Assembly (NCBI RefSeq): GCF_900112755.1
Contig: NZ_FOMW01000004.1
Coordinates: 1-64,000, forward strand
Direction of reading: 5' to 3'
Origin: Sulfitobacter brevis
Lineage (GTDB): Bacteria; Pseudomonadota; Alphaproteobacteria; Rhodobacterales; Rhodobacteraceae
DNA length: 64,000 nucleotides
Each line of letters starts with the position of its first letter. Within the stretch, counting starts at the first letter, position 1. Under the pieces are notes generated by a model. That model worked only from the letters and a program-made list of their open reading frames with translations. It searched no databases and was not told the origin of the DNA. This document shows, piece by piece, positions 42,420 through 51,991 of the stretch. The translations under genes were made by a program, and so were the position numbers.

Positions 42420-44921
42420 TTAGTCACTCGCAATGAGGGCCTCTGGGTCTATGCCACGCTCTTTTGCGCTTGCACGGATGGCCTGCTGGATCTCGGGGCT
42501 TCGGGCGAGCAGACGGTGGAAGCGTTCAGCATCGAGCACGAGTAAAGTCGAAGGAGCGATAGAGCGCACCTGTGTGCGAACCGCTTTTTTGGTTAGGATG
42601 GCAATCTGGCCGAACATCTCGCCGCCGCCTCGACGCCAAGTCTGTCCGGCGCTTTCCAGCTCCACCGCACCAGATGCGATGAAGTACACGCTTTGTGCCG
42701 AATCGTCTTTGCCGATGATCAGCTCGCCAGAGTTCACGTATACAGTCTTAAGCGCACGACCCAGCTTTTTGCGCGCTGCATCATCAATCCCAGCAAACAA
42801 AGGGAACTGCTGGACGAGTTCTAACCGTTGAATGGCGATGTCGAGGGATGGGCGTTTCTCAGCTACTGAGCGCTGCTCGTTTAGGCTTTGCATGAGAGTG
42901 GTATAAACTTCCTCACTGATAAGCCCATCCTCACGCATATTGTTGTATTCGCGCTCTTCCAGCCGCAGCGCCGTCCGGCGGATAAACCTGCGCTCAAGTT
43001 TTTCCGCATATCCGGGGTATTGCAGGCGCAGTCCCTCCAAGGCGGTTTCCATCGTTTCGACCCGTCGTGCCAGTAACTCGTGCAGCAGATCCGCGACCCG
43101 GCGCCCGTGAATGCGGCGGATCCGGCTGTCGATAAATGTATCAAGGTCCTTAAGAATAAGCCTTTGCGACAGCAACAGCTCAAATCGGTCGGCCGTCATT
43201 CGGGCCAGAGGTGCCGACAGGTTCAGTCGTCGCTGCAAAGCCACGCCAATCTTAAAACCCCTGCCGTATGACACGCTCATTCGCGCTGCGCGCTGATACC
43301 CGTTTCGACCGCCAGAACGCGCGCCTTCGATCAGGCGGTCGGCATCAGACAGCACTTGTTCCGCCATCCTCTGCGAAATTGTGTTTTCGCGCATCCGAAT
43401 GAGCACGGTATCACGCTCATGTCCGGCTAATGCGATCAATCCCAAGGTAATTCGGTCACGATCAAGGATTGCCGCGCCATTGTCTGCAGCCTGAACAGTT
43501 TCGTCCAAGCGTTCGCCAAAGCTCTTTGCTTCGGACCGGACTATTTCGCGGGTTAGTTCATAGTTTTCGGTGGTCCGTTCAACGTCCTCACGCACAGTCT
43601 GAAGGGCAACCGCGACTACTTGCCGTGACAGTGCCTCATCTATCGGAGACAGCCGGTCGAGGCCAAGCCACCTGATAACAGACCGCAATGTTGTCCCCTG
43701 CACAATCAGAGTGAACAATGTGAAGCCGGTAGCCAATATCCCAACTACACGTTTGATCTCAATCGGGACGCTCGTGCTCTCCGTGACTGCCAGAGCAAGT
43801 GCAAGGGTTACAGCCCCCCTTAGTCCGCCCCAAAGGATCGCGGCGCGGTAGGGCCGTTCAACGACTGGTGAAAGGCGCAGCAAAGTTAGTAGTGGCAGCA
43901 GGCCGAAAAGGATGACCGCCCGTGCTATTACAGCAGCGCAGATTACGACGCCGACCAGCACGAGGTCTTCCGCACGCACTTCTCCCAACAGCTTCGGTAT
44001 AAGCAGTGCTGCCAGAATAAAGATCAGTGCACCGGCCCAGTGCGCGAGCAGATCCCAGACTTCGGTCAAATTCTTCCAGGTCTCCGGAGACAATCGGCGA
44101 GGGCCCGACAGGTTCATCGTGATCCCGGCTGTGACGACTGAAATGACGCCAGATGCACCGATGATTTGCTCCGCGCCGATATAGACGAGATATGGCAGGG
44201 CGACCGACAGAGAAATCTGCGCGCGTTCGTAGTTTGCGATGATTGACATGAGCCATACAGACAGTCGTGCGGCGACCCACCCTGCGATGACGCCGCCGCC
44301 AATAAGCAGCGGAAATTGTCCTAACGCATCTGTCAACGTGGGGTCGGGCATCCCCAGCATGACAAAGCCCATGAATAAACCGAAGAGCGCGATCGCGGCG
44401 GCATCGTTGAGTAAGCTTTCGCCTTCGATAATCCGCGCCAATCTGCGGGGCGCCGAGATCGAGCGGAAAATAGAGACGACAGCCGACGGGTCTGTCGTGG
44501 ATACAATGGCCCCGATCAGAAAGCAGGCAGCGAGCGGCAGTGTGCTTGCCCATGCCAGTGAATATCCGACGCCCAACGTAGCCACCACGACGGCCACCAC
44601 CGCGAGCACTATAATGGGTACCCAATCGTCGAGCATACGAAGCAGATTCATTTCCAGAGTTGCCTGAAATAACAGCGTTGGCAGAAACACATAGAGGAAC
44701 ACGTTGGATCGGATTGGCAAACCAAGGATCGCTTCAGCGACAGGGTTTAGTGCATCCGTCAGCTCAGTACGGAGAAAGAAGATGGCGCCCGCGCTAATTA
44801 GAATACCGACAAGAGCCAAGATCACGCTGTAGGGTAGCCGCAGCCGTGCGGCCAACGGTTCAGCCGCGCCAATGACGAGAAAGAGCGAAGCGATGACTGC
44901 AGTGATTAATACGATATTCAT
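42420..44921 (-). CDS. CPA1 (NhaP-type) Na+/H+ antiporter with C-terminal cyclic-nucleotide-binding domain
   Basis: An 833-residue protein from MNIVLITAVIASLFLV (ATG at 44921; an extra 19 codons upstream is less likely). Residues 1-410 form about 12 helices with the CPA1 ion-site region STTDPSAVVSIFRS and SLLNDAAAIALFG. A long helical cytoplasmic segment follows, then a cNMP-binding/Crp-like domain at about 690-810 (LVQQFPLFAGIDDAARKKLG, GELIIGKDDSAQSVYFIASGAVEL). It exchanges Na+ or K+ for H+ and may be gated by a nucleotide. Single gene. Confidence 0.92.
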   Translation of the reverse strand: MNIVLITAVIASLFLVIGAAEPLAARLRLPYSVILALVGILISAGAIFFLRTELTDALNPVAEAILGLPIRSNVFLYVFLPTLLFQATLEMNLLRMLDDWVPIIVLAVVAVVVATLGVGYSLAWASTLPLAACFLIGAIVSTTDPSAVVSIFRSISAPRRLARIIEGESLLNDAAAIALFGLFMGFVMLGMPDPTLTDALGQFPLLIGGGVIAGWVAARLSVWLMSIIANYERAQISLSVALPYLVYIGAEQIIGASGVISVVTAGITMNLSGPRRLSPETWKNLTEVWDLLAHWAGALIFILAALLIPKLLGEVRAEDLVLVGVVICAAVIARAVILFGLLPLLTLLRLSPVVERPYRAAILWGGLRGAVTLALALAVTESTSVPIEIKRVVGILATGFTLFTLIVQGTTLRSVIRWLGLDRLSPIDEALSRQVVAVALQTVREDVERTTENYELTREIVRSEAKSFGERLDETVQAADNGAAILDRDRITLGLIALAGHERDTVLIRMRENTISQRMAEQVLSDADRLIEGARSGGRNGYQRAARMSVSYGRGFKIGVALQRRLNLSAPLARMTADRFELLLSQRLILKDLDTFIDSRIRRIHGRRVADLLHELLARRVETMETALEGLRLQYPGYAEKLERRFIRRTALRLEEREYNNMREDGLISEEVYTTLMQSLNEQRSVAEKRPSLDIAIQRLELVQQFPLFAGIDDAARKKLGRALKTVYVNSGELIIGKDDSAQSVYFIASGAVELESAGQTWRRGGGEMFGQIAILTKKAVRTQVRSIAPSTLLVLDAERFHRLLARSPEIQQAIRASAKERGIDPEALIASD

Positions 44922-45497
44922 GGGCAAAAAGTTCTGGAAATCTAAATGAAAAAAATTCGCGTTCTGATGGAACGTCATCCTTAGAGGCGATTAGTTGGTG
45001 AGGCAGTTCTCCAGCGAAATCCGCTACGGCGTGCGGTCGGCCGTTCACATTAATTTAGATAGTTGGTAGCGCGTTAACTATGCAGCCACAACGAACATAA
45101 TTGGCCAGCGCAGGGGCTGCAAACATGCAGGCAGAGTTAAATGTTTAGAACTTATCAACTGGCCAGCAATCGGCAATCAAAGATTCGTACACAACAAAAT
45201 CTCGATGAGGATGTCCACTTAGGGTTGCAGAGTTTTGCGACGATCCACAACCCCTTTCGGGCGGCGGATTGCGCTGCGGTCAAGGTGCATAATTTCGCCC
45301 CCATATCCTAAATACATTTGGGAGCGCATAATGAGGATCTGCTGTTTCCGAGTCTTCCGGTGGACTTTCTGGGGCCGCTCCCTCCTTGATCCAAGTCACA
45401 AATATTTATCGTTTGGGACGCGCCTACCACTTGCGAAGTGACCTACCAGCATCAATATCAGCAATACAACGTGCATCGAGACTGTCCTTCGTGAGAG
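44922..45497. other. Long intergenic stretch, no gene
   Basis: About 575 bases. It contains the antiporter promoter at its left end. Open frames here are short with no similarity I can name; the segment may be decayed coding DNA. Confidence 0.35.
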
Positions 45498-45722
45498 TTG
45501 CGTGCATTGAGTGGTACCTCGCGCTCGGCGATTTCCGAGCTGGAATACATCCAATTGCAATTCGAGTACTCACCCGGTCAGAAGGACAGCGTTGATGAAG
45601 TTGGACCGGAAGACAGGTCCGCACACGATGAAACCGAATGCCAGTCGGTCTTCTACGATTGGATTGTACTGCTTGCAGGCATGAGTGTGATCTACGCGAT
45701 CGGCTACTGGATCTCTCCATAA
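45498..45722 (+). CDS. Possible small membrane protein or gene tail
   Basis: A 74-residue frame from a TTG. The N-terminal part is acidic (SPGQKDSVDEVGPEDRS) and the C-terminal end is a single hydrophobic helix, FYDWIVLLAGMSVIYAIGYW. The helix and final ISP look genuine, but start and function are unknown; it may be the tail of a broken gene. Confidence 0.3.
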   Translation: MRALSGTSRSAISELEYIQLQFEYSPGQKDSVDEVGPEDRSAHDETECQSVFYDWIVLLAGMSVIYAIGYWISP

Positions 45723-45891
45723 GTTTCTACGTGCTGGTGAACGACGTTGGAACCTGCTCGGTCCAGTTCGTGCGCCGGGAAGCGCTGGATGTACTGGCTT
45801 TATCTGCCGGAAAATCGCACCTACATTGGCGCCGCCCTCACTACAATGCTCCGCTGTATGTTATGGAGGATTCGGACTGCAAATTAAATGC

Positions 45892-46719
45892 TCAAACGCC
45901 GCTGTCCGTTGCGAAGCTTGACAAGAAACTGTCCTCCGCAGAGCGTTCAAACGCGGAACCACGGCTATAAGGGCGAACGCCTAAGAAATCACGCCCTGAT
46001 ACAGACGCTCTTTCCCCGACAATGCGCCCAAGTTCCTCCCACTCTGATTGCCTGACCCCGGCAAGCTCCAACACCACGCCGTCGTTAAGGATTCTGCACC
46101 GGACACCTTCAGCACTCGGAGAAAAACCCCGGACTTCGGCTTCCACGCTGTCGACAAACGCAAGATCTTCGGCGGTGACCGGGATCCCTGTGGAAATACG
46201 ACTTGCCAGACATGGCTGTGCTGGAAGCTCCGCGATATCCGCCAAACCGCGTTCAGAAGCGATTTGGCGCAGGTCCTTCTTGCTGATTTCCGCTTCCACA
46301 AAGGGATGAACCACCCCATGATCCTTTGCCGCGACTAAGCCTGGCCGGTAATCACTCAGGTCATCGAGGTTAGCGCCCGATGCAATTTGCCAATCAGTAA
46401 ACGCCGATATGCGCGCATAGAGGTTCGATTTGCAGAAAAAGCAACGGTTGGCGGGGTTACGCAGATATTGAGGGTCCTCAAACTCACGCGCCTCAATCAT
46501 TCTGACGTCCCAGCCAAAGCGTCTCCCGTGGTCCGCGACCCGCGCCGTGGCGACAGGCGGGACCGCTGGGGAGACCGCATGAAGAATGCGCACATCAATC
46601 AGGTCATGGGCAACATGGGCAAGGGTCAAACTATCAACACCGCCAGACACAGCAATTGCGAGGCGCTTGTGACGCGCCAGAATTTCGCGCAATCTTTCCA
46701 AAGGCTTATACTTGGTCAT
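45892..46719 (-). CDS. larE: LarE, sulfur-inserting enzyme for the nickel-pincer cofactor
   Basis: A 275-residue PP-loop ATPase from the ATG at 46719. SGGVDS at 25-30 adenylates the substrate. Cysteines C93 and C96 (RCFFC) plus C170 (QPCLASRI) are placed as in LarE proteins that carry a [4Fe-4S] cluster and reuse it, rather than the single-Cys sacrificial type. It adds sulfur to pyridinium dicarboxylate made by LarB. Located 124 bases after the larA-like gene in the same direction. Confidence 0.9.
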   Translation of the reverse strand: MTKYKPLERLREILARHKRLAIAVSGGVDSLTLAHVAHDLIDVRILHAVSPAVPPVATARVADHGRRFGWDVRMIEAREFEDPQYLRNPANRCFFCKSNLYARISAFTDWQIASGANLDDLSDYRPGLVAAKDHGVVHPFVEAEISKKDLRQIASERGLADIAELPAQPCLASRISTGIPVTAEDLAFVDSVEAEVRGFSPSAEGVRCRILNDGVVLELAGVRQSEWEELGRIVGERASVSGRDFLGVRPYSRGSAFERSAEDSFLSSFATDSGV

Positions 46720-46843
46720 CTGATCCCCCGTGGAGGCTATCAATCCTGCGTTGACGCTTCATCACTCATGCCGTTCACCCCAATGTGCGTGTCACACTTC
46801 AACCATTCATCCAAGAGCGCCTACATCACGCTCCGAGTTGTCC

Positions 46844-48157
46844 TCACCCCGCCACGTATGCGCGGGAGGTCAGCTGCCCCTCACTGTCAAAGGCAAGCGG
46901 TCCTACATCTTCTTCCCCGCCATAAAGAGGGGACTGGCGCGCTTCCTCAAGCAAAGATGCCGAGATCAGGACCTCGTCCAAATGCAAGGTTGAACGGATT
47001 TGGCAAAAGCGCGTCGATCTATCGTCTTTGGACCATGAGGTGGAAACCAAGGCGCGCAGGGCATCCTTGTCATTTCGCAGGACGATCGGAATCCGGGACT
47101 TTTCCACCATCGTGGAAGTCAGCGAGTTCATATAGATCTGCTGTATATCGATCCGCTCCATTACGCTTAATGTCGTAAAGTCCGCCAACCCAACACCCAA
47201 CCCATTTCCGCCCGTGCCTTTTGTCAGGCCCAGAACCGCTATTCGCGCAATGAAAGGTGCGGGGTTAGGCATGGATCGCAAATCCGCGCGGCCCGTGACC
47301 GCAAAATCCATTCCGGCCCCGGAGATATCTTTGCCGATTTGCTCGACTGCAAGAGCGTCCAGCTGCTCGAATGGCAAACGAGGGATAAATGATTTGGCCA
47401 GCTTGAGCAGACGCTCATCGCTAGCGAAGAAATCCGACGGCGCCACGCCTTCGATTATATGAAGCTGTTTCTGAGCGTTTTCAACAAGAGCGATCCCAAG
47501 CGCAACGGGGGCCTTATCCAGCGCGATGGCTGCAAGATTGGGCAGGGTCCTGAGAAAGGCATCCGGACCGGTTCGGTGTACAGCGCGCGCGCCTTCCGCT
47601 TTACCAAGGCCCACAGCCACCATTTTGACTAAGCCGCTTTCGATGGGCCGGTCAAAGGTGGTGTGCGACTTGATCCGGTTGATCACCACGATCCCGTCAG
47701 CCTCGGCAGCGATCTTGTCAAACTTGCAGCGCGCGCCGTCCGGAGTTTCCCCGTAATCGACCACCTCCATCGAGGAGCGTATTTCGGCTCCCAAACTCTC
47801 TTCGGTCATACCGAGCTTCGCCAAGACCTCCTTCTGCCCCTCTGCTGTGCCCCCGCCATGGCTTCCCATGGCGGGGACAACAAAGGGGGAATGTCCCATC
47901 TCGCGGAGACATTGGACCGTCGCTCTTGCCACTAAATCAATCTTGGCAATGCCGCGGCTCCCGACCGCGACAGCTATAGAGGCCCCCTTAGGCATTTGCT
48001 TCAGCCGGTCGCTGCGCTGAATCTCACCCCTAACCGCTTCTTCGACATTCTCGATTGCCTTCGAGGCCTGCCGCTTGAACCGTACGCGGGTCACGTCTGG
48101 CAATTCAACCTTGTCGAGGTGCGGAAAGGCAAGCGATGGAAATTGAGCATGGTTCAT
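46844..48157 (-). CDS. LarA-family nickel-pincer racemase/epimerase
   Basis: A 437-residue LarA-like (DUF2088) protein. Candidate catalytic and nickel ligands match LarA in order: H100 in GSHGGG, K163/H165 in RIKSHTTF, K178, and a His in GARAVHRTG. LarA uses a Ni-pincer nucleotide to take a hydride from a 2-hydroxyacid and return it to the other face. In a sugar-acid locus the substrate is more likely an aldonate or aldarate than lactate. Located 17 bases after the dehydratase stop. Confidence 0.85.
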   Translation of the reverse strand: MNHAQFPSLAFPHLDKVELPDVTRVRFKRQASKAIENVEEAVRGEIQRSDRLKQMPKGASIAVAVGSRGIAKIDLVARATVQCLREMGHSPFVVPAMGSHGGGTAEGQKEVLAKLGMTEESLGAEIRSSMEVVDYGETPDGARCKFDKIAAEADGIVVINRIKSHTTFDRPIESGLVKMVAVGLGKAEGARAVHRTGPDAFLRTLPNLAAIALDKAPVALGIALVENAQKQLHIIEGVAPSDFFASDERLLKLAKSFIPRLPFEQLDALAVEQIGKDISGAGMDFAVTGRADLRSMPNPAPFIARIAVLGLTKGTGGNGLGVGLADFTTLSVMERIDIQQIYMNSLTSTMVEKSRIPIVLRNDKDALRALVSTSWSKDDRSTRFCQIRSTLHLDEVLISASLLEEARQSPLYGGEEDVGPLAFDSEGQLTSRAYVAG

Positions 48158-48173
48158 AGGGCACCTTTCGGTA

Positions 48174-49895
48174 TCAAGATACGGGTTTGTCTCGGGGATG
48201 TGCTCTCAGGAAGTTAAAGTCACAGCCATCTTCTGCCTGCAGAACCTCATCGAAATACAGCTTTTCATAGCCGCGCTTCGCGCCAATATGCTCAGGCGCT
48301 TTCCACACAGCTTTCCTTTGCTGCAGCTCATCTTCCGACAGGAGCACATCAATAGTCCCTGCAGCTACATCAAGTTTTACAAGGTCTCCGTCTTGCACTA
48401 GGCCAAGCGGGCCTCCTACGGCTGCCTCGGGGCTGATGTGGAGCACTATACTCCCAAAGGCAGTGCCGCTCATGCGCGCATCAGAGATGCGCACCATATC
48501 TTTGACCCCTTGCGCGGCCAACTTCTTCGGAATCGGGATGTAGCCAGCCTCGGGCATGCCGGGCGCGCCTTTCGGCCCGGCGTTCTGAAGGACAAGTACA
48601 CTGTCAGGCATTACGTCCAACTCAGGCGAATCGAGCCGTTCAGCCATGTCCGCAAGTGAGGAAAAGACCACTGCCGGCCCCGTATGCTGAAGCAGTTCCT
48701 CTGTCGCCGCCGCTTGCTTGATGATCGCCCCACCTGGCGCGAGGTTGCCGCGAAGACGCCGCAGCCCGCCGCCGCTATGGATCGGATTATCCAGTGACCT
48801 TACAACGTCTTGCGGCCAAGAGGCCGGCGCTTCTGCAATGTTTTCGGCAAGAGTTTTTCCGCTGACTGTCACACAGTCAGTGTTCATCATATGCTCGATC
48901 TCACGCAAGACCGTTGTCAATCCGCCCGCTTTGAAGAGATCTTCCATATAGTGGGATCCCGATGGCTTCAGGTCCACAAGAACAGGTGTCTCTGCGCCCA
49001 TGCGATCAAGGTCTTCCATGTCCAGATCAAAGCCGAGCCGGCCAGCGATGGCCGCGAGATGGACGATTCCGTTGGTCGACCCGCCAACCGCCTGAAGGAC
49101 CCGTACCGCATTCGCCATCGACTCTTTCGTCATGATCTCGGTGGGTTTCAGCCCTTCAGCGGCAAGCTCAACCGCACGGGCGCCCGTGGCCTCTGCATGG
49201 CGCAGTCGGTCTGCGTGAACTGCAGGGATTGAAGCCCCGCCCGGCAACATCATGCCCATAGCCTCGGAGACCAAAGCCATGGTACTTGCAGTACCCATCA
49301 CCATGCAAGTCCCTGCCCCAGGAGCCAGCTTGCCATTAATCTCTTCAATCTCACGCTCGTCAATCTCACCGGCCCGGTGCTGACCCCAAAGACGCCGGCA
49401 ATCCGTGCAAGCCCCAAGGCGCTCACCCCGGTGGCTCCCTGTGATCATCGGTCCCGTCACGGTCAGAATCGAAGGAATATCGGCGCTTGCGGCCCCCATG
49501 AGCAAAGCGGGAACTGTCTTGTCGCACCCGCCAATGAGCACAGAAGCATCCATCGGCTGTGCCCGCACCATCTCTTCAGTGTCCATGGACATGAGGTTGC
49601 GCAGAAACATCGAAGTCGGATGGGAAAAGGCTTCGTGGATTGAAACAATTGGAAATTCGATCGGCAGCCCGCCCGCCAGCATAACGCCGCGTTTCACCGC
49701 CTCGATGATGTCAGGAACATTGCGATGACAAGCATTGAAGCCCGAATAGGTGTTCGTAATACCGATAACCGGACGATCCAGTGCGTCGTCGGAATACCCC
49801 ATCGCCTTGATGAATGCCTTGCGAAGAAAAAGAGAAAATCCCGCGTCCCCGTAGTTCGCCAGCCCCTTTGCCATTCCAGTCTTCTTATCAGTCAT
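48174..49895 (-). CDS. IlvD/Edd-family sugar-acid dehydratase
   Basis: A 573-residue Fe-S dehydratase. Cluster cysteines appear in GGCDKTVPALL, CTDCRRLW and GTCMVMGTASTM, as in the arabinonate/xylonate dehydratase branch. It removes water from a 2,3-dihydroxy acid to give a 2-keto-3-deoxy acid. In this locus it should act on the acid produced by uronate dehydrogenase and lactonase. A CTTG-TATGA-TAAG palindrome lies 40 bases ahead of its start. Confidence 0.93.
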   Translation of the reverse strand: MTDKKTGMAKGLANYGDAGFSLFLRKAFIKAMGYSDDALDRPVIGITNTYSGFNACHRNVPDIIEAVKRGVMLAGGLPIEFPIVSIHEAFSHPTSMFLRNLMSMDTEEMVRAQPMDASVLIGGCDKTVPALLMGAASADIPSILTVTGPMITGSHRGERLGACTDCRRLWGQHRAGEIDEREIEEINGKLAPGAGTCMVMGTASTMALVSEAMGMMLPGGASIPAVHADRLRHAEATGARAVELAAEGLKPTEIMTKESMANAVRVLQAVGGSTNGIVHLAAIAGRLGFDLDMEDLDRMGAETPVLVDLKPSGSHYMEDLFKAGGLTTVLREIEHMMNTDCVTVSGKTLAENIAEAPASWPQDVVRSLDNPIHSGGGLRRLRGNLAPGGAIIKQAAATEELLQHTGPAVVFSSLADMAERLDSPELDVMPDSVLVLQNAGPKGAPGMPEAGYIPIPKKLAAQGVKDMVRISDARMSGTAFGSIVLHISPEAAVGGPLGLVQDGDLVKLDVAAGTIDVLLSEDELQQRKAVWKAPEHIGAKRGYEKLYFDEVLQAEDGCDFNFLRAHPRDKPVS

Positions 49896-49934
49896 TCACC
49901 AACCGCTCCACAATAGTGCTCATTTGCCAATCAA

Positions 49935-49947
49935 CTTGTATGATAAG
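49935..49947. promoter_or_regulatory. GntR-type palindrome before the dehydratase gene
   Basis: CTTGTATGATAAG, one mismatch from a perfect CTTA-N5-TAAG. The same motif occurs at 51979-51991 and 55325-55337, each upstream of a transcription unit of the sugar-acid locus. Confidence 0.6.
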
Positions 49948-50183
49948 CAGGTAAGCATGTCTAGTGGCGGCAACGTTGAATTTGCACCGCGCCGATGTGG
50001 CCGCTGCGCGGTACCGAGGCCGCAAAGAGTCGATTCTTCTCGCTGTCAGATGTCGCTTGAGGCCGCGCGCATGTCACACCCTCGCGCAGGCTCCCCCGCA
50101 GGGAGGCCCGCGAGGATCGAGGCCGGACGCGGCCTTGCCCCTATTTAGAGAACCCGAACGGCGATCACCGCAAGATGTTCAGA
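49948..50183. other. Intergenic, no gene seen
   Basis: About 236 bases between the dehydratase promoter and the His-rich small gene. GC-rich, with no protein-like frame. It probably holds the dehydratase promoter. Confidence 0.35.
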
Positions 50184-50342
50184 TCACTTTCGCCGCAAAC
50201 CTAATACAGCAAGGACCGCGAGCGCCAACACAGTCACCGCGATGATCCAGAACAGATCATCCCCGTGCGGATTCACATGTGCGCCCGGATGCGCGCTCAG
50301 CGGGGATGCAGCCAGAAAGAATATCGCAAACCATTTTTTCAT
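50184..50342 (-). CDS. Small His-rich exported or membrane protein behind larB
   Basis: A 52-residue protein. Residues 1-17 form a signal peptide (MKKWFAIFFLAASPLSA) ending before HPGAHVNPHGDD, a histidine-rich stretch suited to bind metal such as nickel. A second hydrophobic helix (LFWIIAVTVLALAVLAVLGL) and RRK finish it. AGGAAA lies before the ATG. Placed 166 bases after larB in the same direction, it may handle nickel for the pincer cofactor; this is inference. Confidence 0.65.
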   Translation of the reverse strand: MKKWFAIFFLAASPLSAHPGAHVNPHGDDLFWIIAVTVLALAVLAVLGLRRK

Positions 50343-50508
50343 CGTTATTTCCTAATTATGTTCATTGTACGCGCGCCGTTTCCTGCAGGAACTGACGGCC
50401 AGTTCGGCGGTCATTCAAGCGCGATCTGGGTGATACCCCACATTTCCGAACTGAAAGCGCAGTGCGGCACAGATTTTGGCAATTGCCGATGTGGACAATA
50501 CAAGCGGC
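50343..50508. other. Gap after larB; no larC found
   Basis: An ATG overlaps the larB stop (ATGA) and opens a 33-codon frame that does not resemble LarC. No LarC nickel-insertase sequence could be found here, although larC often neighbours larB. Confidence 0.45.
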
Positions 50509-51186
50509 TCATGATGTGCCTTCACCACTCAGCCGAAGGATTTTCGTGGCGGCAACGGCTGCACCAAAACCATTGTCGATATTTACGGTAACGATCCCCG
50601 GAGAACAGCTGGCCAATGCAGATGATAGCGCCGCTTTTCCGCCCTCACTCACGCCATACCCCACGGACGTCGGCACCGCGATCACAGGCGCAGCAATCAA
50701 TCCCCCAAGCACACTAAAAAGCGCGCCTTCCATGCCAGCCACCGCGATAATAACGCGCGATTGGCGAATTTCATCCAAACGCTCTATAAGACGCCAAAGA
50801 CCGGCGACCCCTACATCGACGATGAGCCTTGCTTCATATCCATTAAAGCGAAGGGTCTGCGCGGCCTCCATGGCCACCTGCACATCAGAGGTTCCTGCGG
50901 CCACGATTGACACGCCCTCCATATATGCCAATTCCGGCGCGCCTTCTCCGATCACAGCCGTAAGAGAGGGTGGGTGGTAGTGGAAGCCAGTGGGGAACTT
51001 ATTTTTGAGCTCTGCTGCCTTGTCCGCAGAGAGGCGTGTTACAAAGAGGCGCTCTTGACGCTCCAGGGTCGCAAGGACAATATCGACCATCTGGGCTAAA
51101 GCCTTACTTTCGGCAAGCACAGCTTCGCAAACGCCGGTTCGCGCCTCCCTACCCCAATCGAGCTGAATGTTCGCCCTTTTTTGCAT
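50509..51186 (-). CDS. larB: LarB, pyridinium-dicarboxylate synthase
   Basis: A 225-residue PurE-like protein. The N-terminal third is variable; the catalytic part shows VSIVAAGTSDVQVAMEAA, LIVDVGVAGLWRL, AVAGMEGALFSVLGGL, and PVIAVPTSVGYG. LarB carboxylates nicotinic acid adenine dinucleotide, the first step of Ni-pincer cofactor synthesis. Located 24 bases behind the GntR regulator stop, in the same operon, so cofactor synthesis is tied to the locus control. Confidence 0.88.
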   Translation of the reverse strand: MQKRANIQLDWGREARTGVCEAVLAESKALAQMVDIVLATLERQERLFVTRLSADKAAELKNKFPTGFHYHPPSLTAVIGEGAPELAYMEGVSIVAAGTSDVQVAMEAAQTLRFNGYEARLIVDVGVAGLWRLIERLDEIRQSRVIIAVAGMEGALFSVLGGLIAAPVIAVPTSVGYGVSEGGKAALSSALASCSPGIVTVNIDNGFGAAVAATKILRLSGEGTS

Positions 51187-51210
51187 AGGTTCAACCGATC
51201 TCGAATTGGG

Positions 51211-51969
51211 CTACGCTGAGAAATCTGTTGCAGCTTCTAAAGCGAGCTGGAAATCCAGACGGCGCGTCGTATTTACCACATGCTGGCGGGCCGCCGCGCG
51301 GGCCGCTGCGCTATCGCCAAGCCTGATTGCGGAAAAAATCGTCGAATGCTCATTCTGCGCATCCATTGCACGTCCTTCAACACTCGCTGAACTACGCCGG
51401 GAAGCCGAAATGTTATTTAGCAGAAATTGACTCAAAAATTCAAATAGTTGACCGAAGTGCGGGTTTCGGGCCGCCAGCCATATTGCACGGTGAAACGCGA
51501 GATCCGCTGCAATGCTCTTTTCAATATCACCGTCATCGAAACAGGCTTCCATTGTGCGAAGAGCACTTTCCATATCCGCTATATCCTGCGGTGTTCGCCG
51601 CAGAGCCGCAAGACCCGCGGCTTCCGCCTCCAATCCAAGGCGGATCTCCAGGATGCTAATCAGCCCTGCATTACTCGGATCATTGGCGAAGACAAGCCTT
51701 TGGGGAGGAAGGTCCGCAGCCACGAACACGCCAACCCCCTGACGGGAGGTTATTAACCCTTCGGTAGATAGTCGTGACAGCGCTTCGCGCATCACCGTCC
51801 GACTTACACCCCAAGTTTCTGAGAGCGCTTGAACAGAAGGCAGCATTGCGCCAACCTCATAGTCGCCCCGCCTAATTTGCAGGTTCAGCCCCTCAGCAAC
51901 TTGGTCCACCAAACTTGGTTGTCTTTTTGCACTCATAACAGGCGCATCAACGGAAGAATTCTTGCTCAT
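51211..51969 (-). CDS. GntR-family FCD regulator of the sugar-acid locus
   Basis: A 252-residue regulator from MSKNSSVDAPV (ATG at 51969). Winged helix at about 18-85 (GAMLPSVQALSETWGVSRTVMREAL, GVGVFVA), then an FCD domain with probable metal/acid ligands. The family includes UxuR/ExuR-like uronate regulators. A CTTA-CCAGT-TAAG palindrome lies ten bases upstream, and copies stand before the dehydratase and the TRAP/lactonase units, so it likely binds all three. Confidence 0.9.
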   Translation of the reverse strand: MSKNSSVDAPVMSAKRQPSLVDQVAEGLNLQIRRGDYEVGAMLPSVQALSETWGVSRTVMREALSRLSTEGLITSRQGVGVFVAADLPPQRLVFANDPSNAGLISILEIRLGLEAEAAGLAALRRTPQDIADMESALRTMEACFDDGDIEKSIAADLAFHRAIWLAARNPHFGQLFEFLSQFLLNNISASRRSSASVEGRAMDAQNEHSTIFSAIRLGDSAAARAAARQHVVNTTRRLDFQLALEAATDFSA

Positions 51970-51978
51970 AGATATCAG

Positions 51979-51991
51979 CTTACCAGTTAAG
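51979..51991. promoter_or_regulatory. GntR-type palindrome before the gntR-larB unit
   Basis: CTTACCAGTTAAG, a perfect CTTA-N5-TAAG, ten bases upstream of the regulator's ATG; probable autoregulatory operator. Confidence 0.6.

Noticed and set aside
43858..44625. 255-codon minus-strand ORF
   Set aside because: Alternative frame inside the antiporter gene; Arg/Gly/Cys-rich shadow composition.
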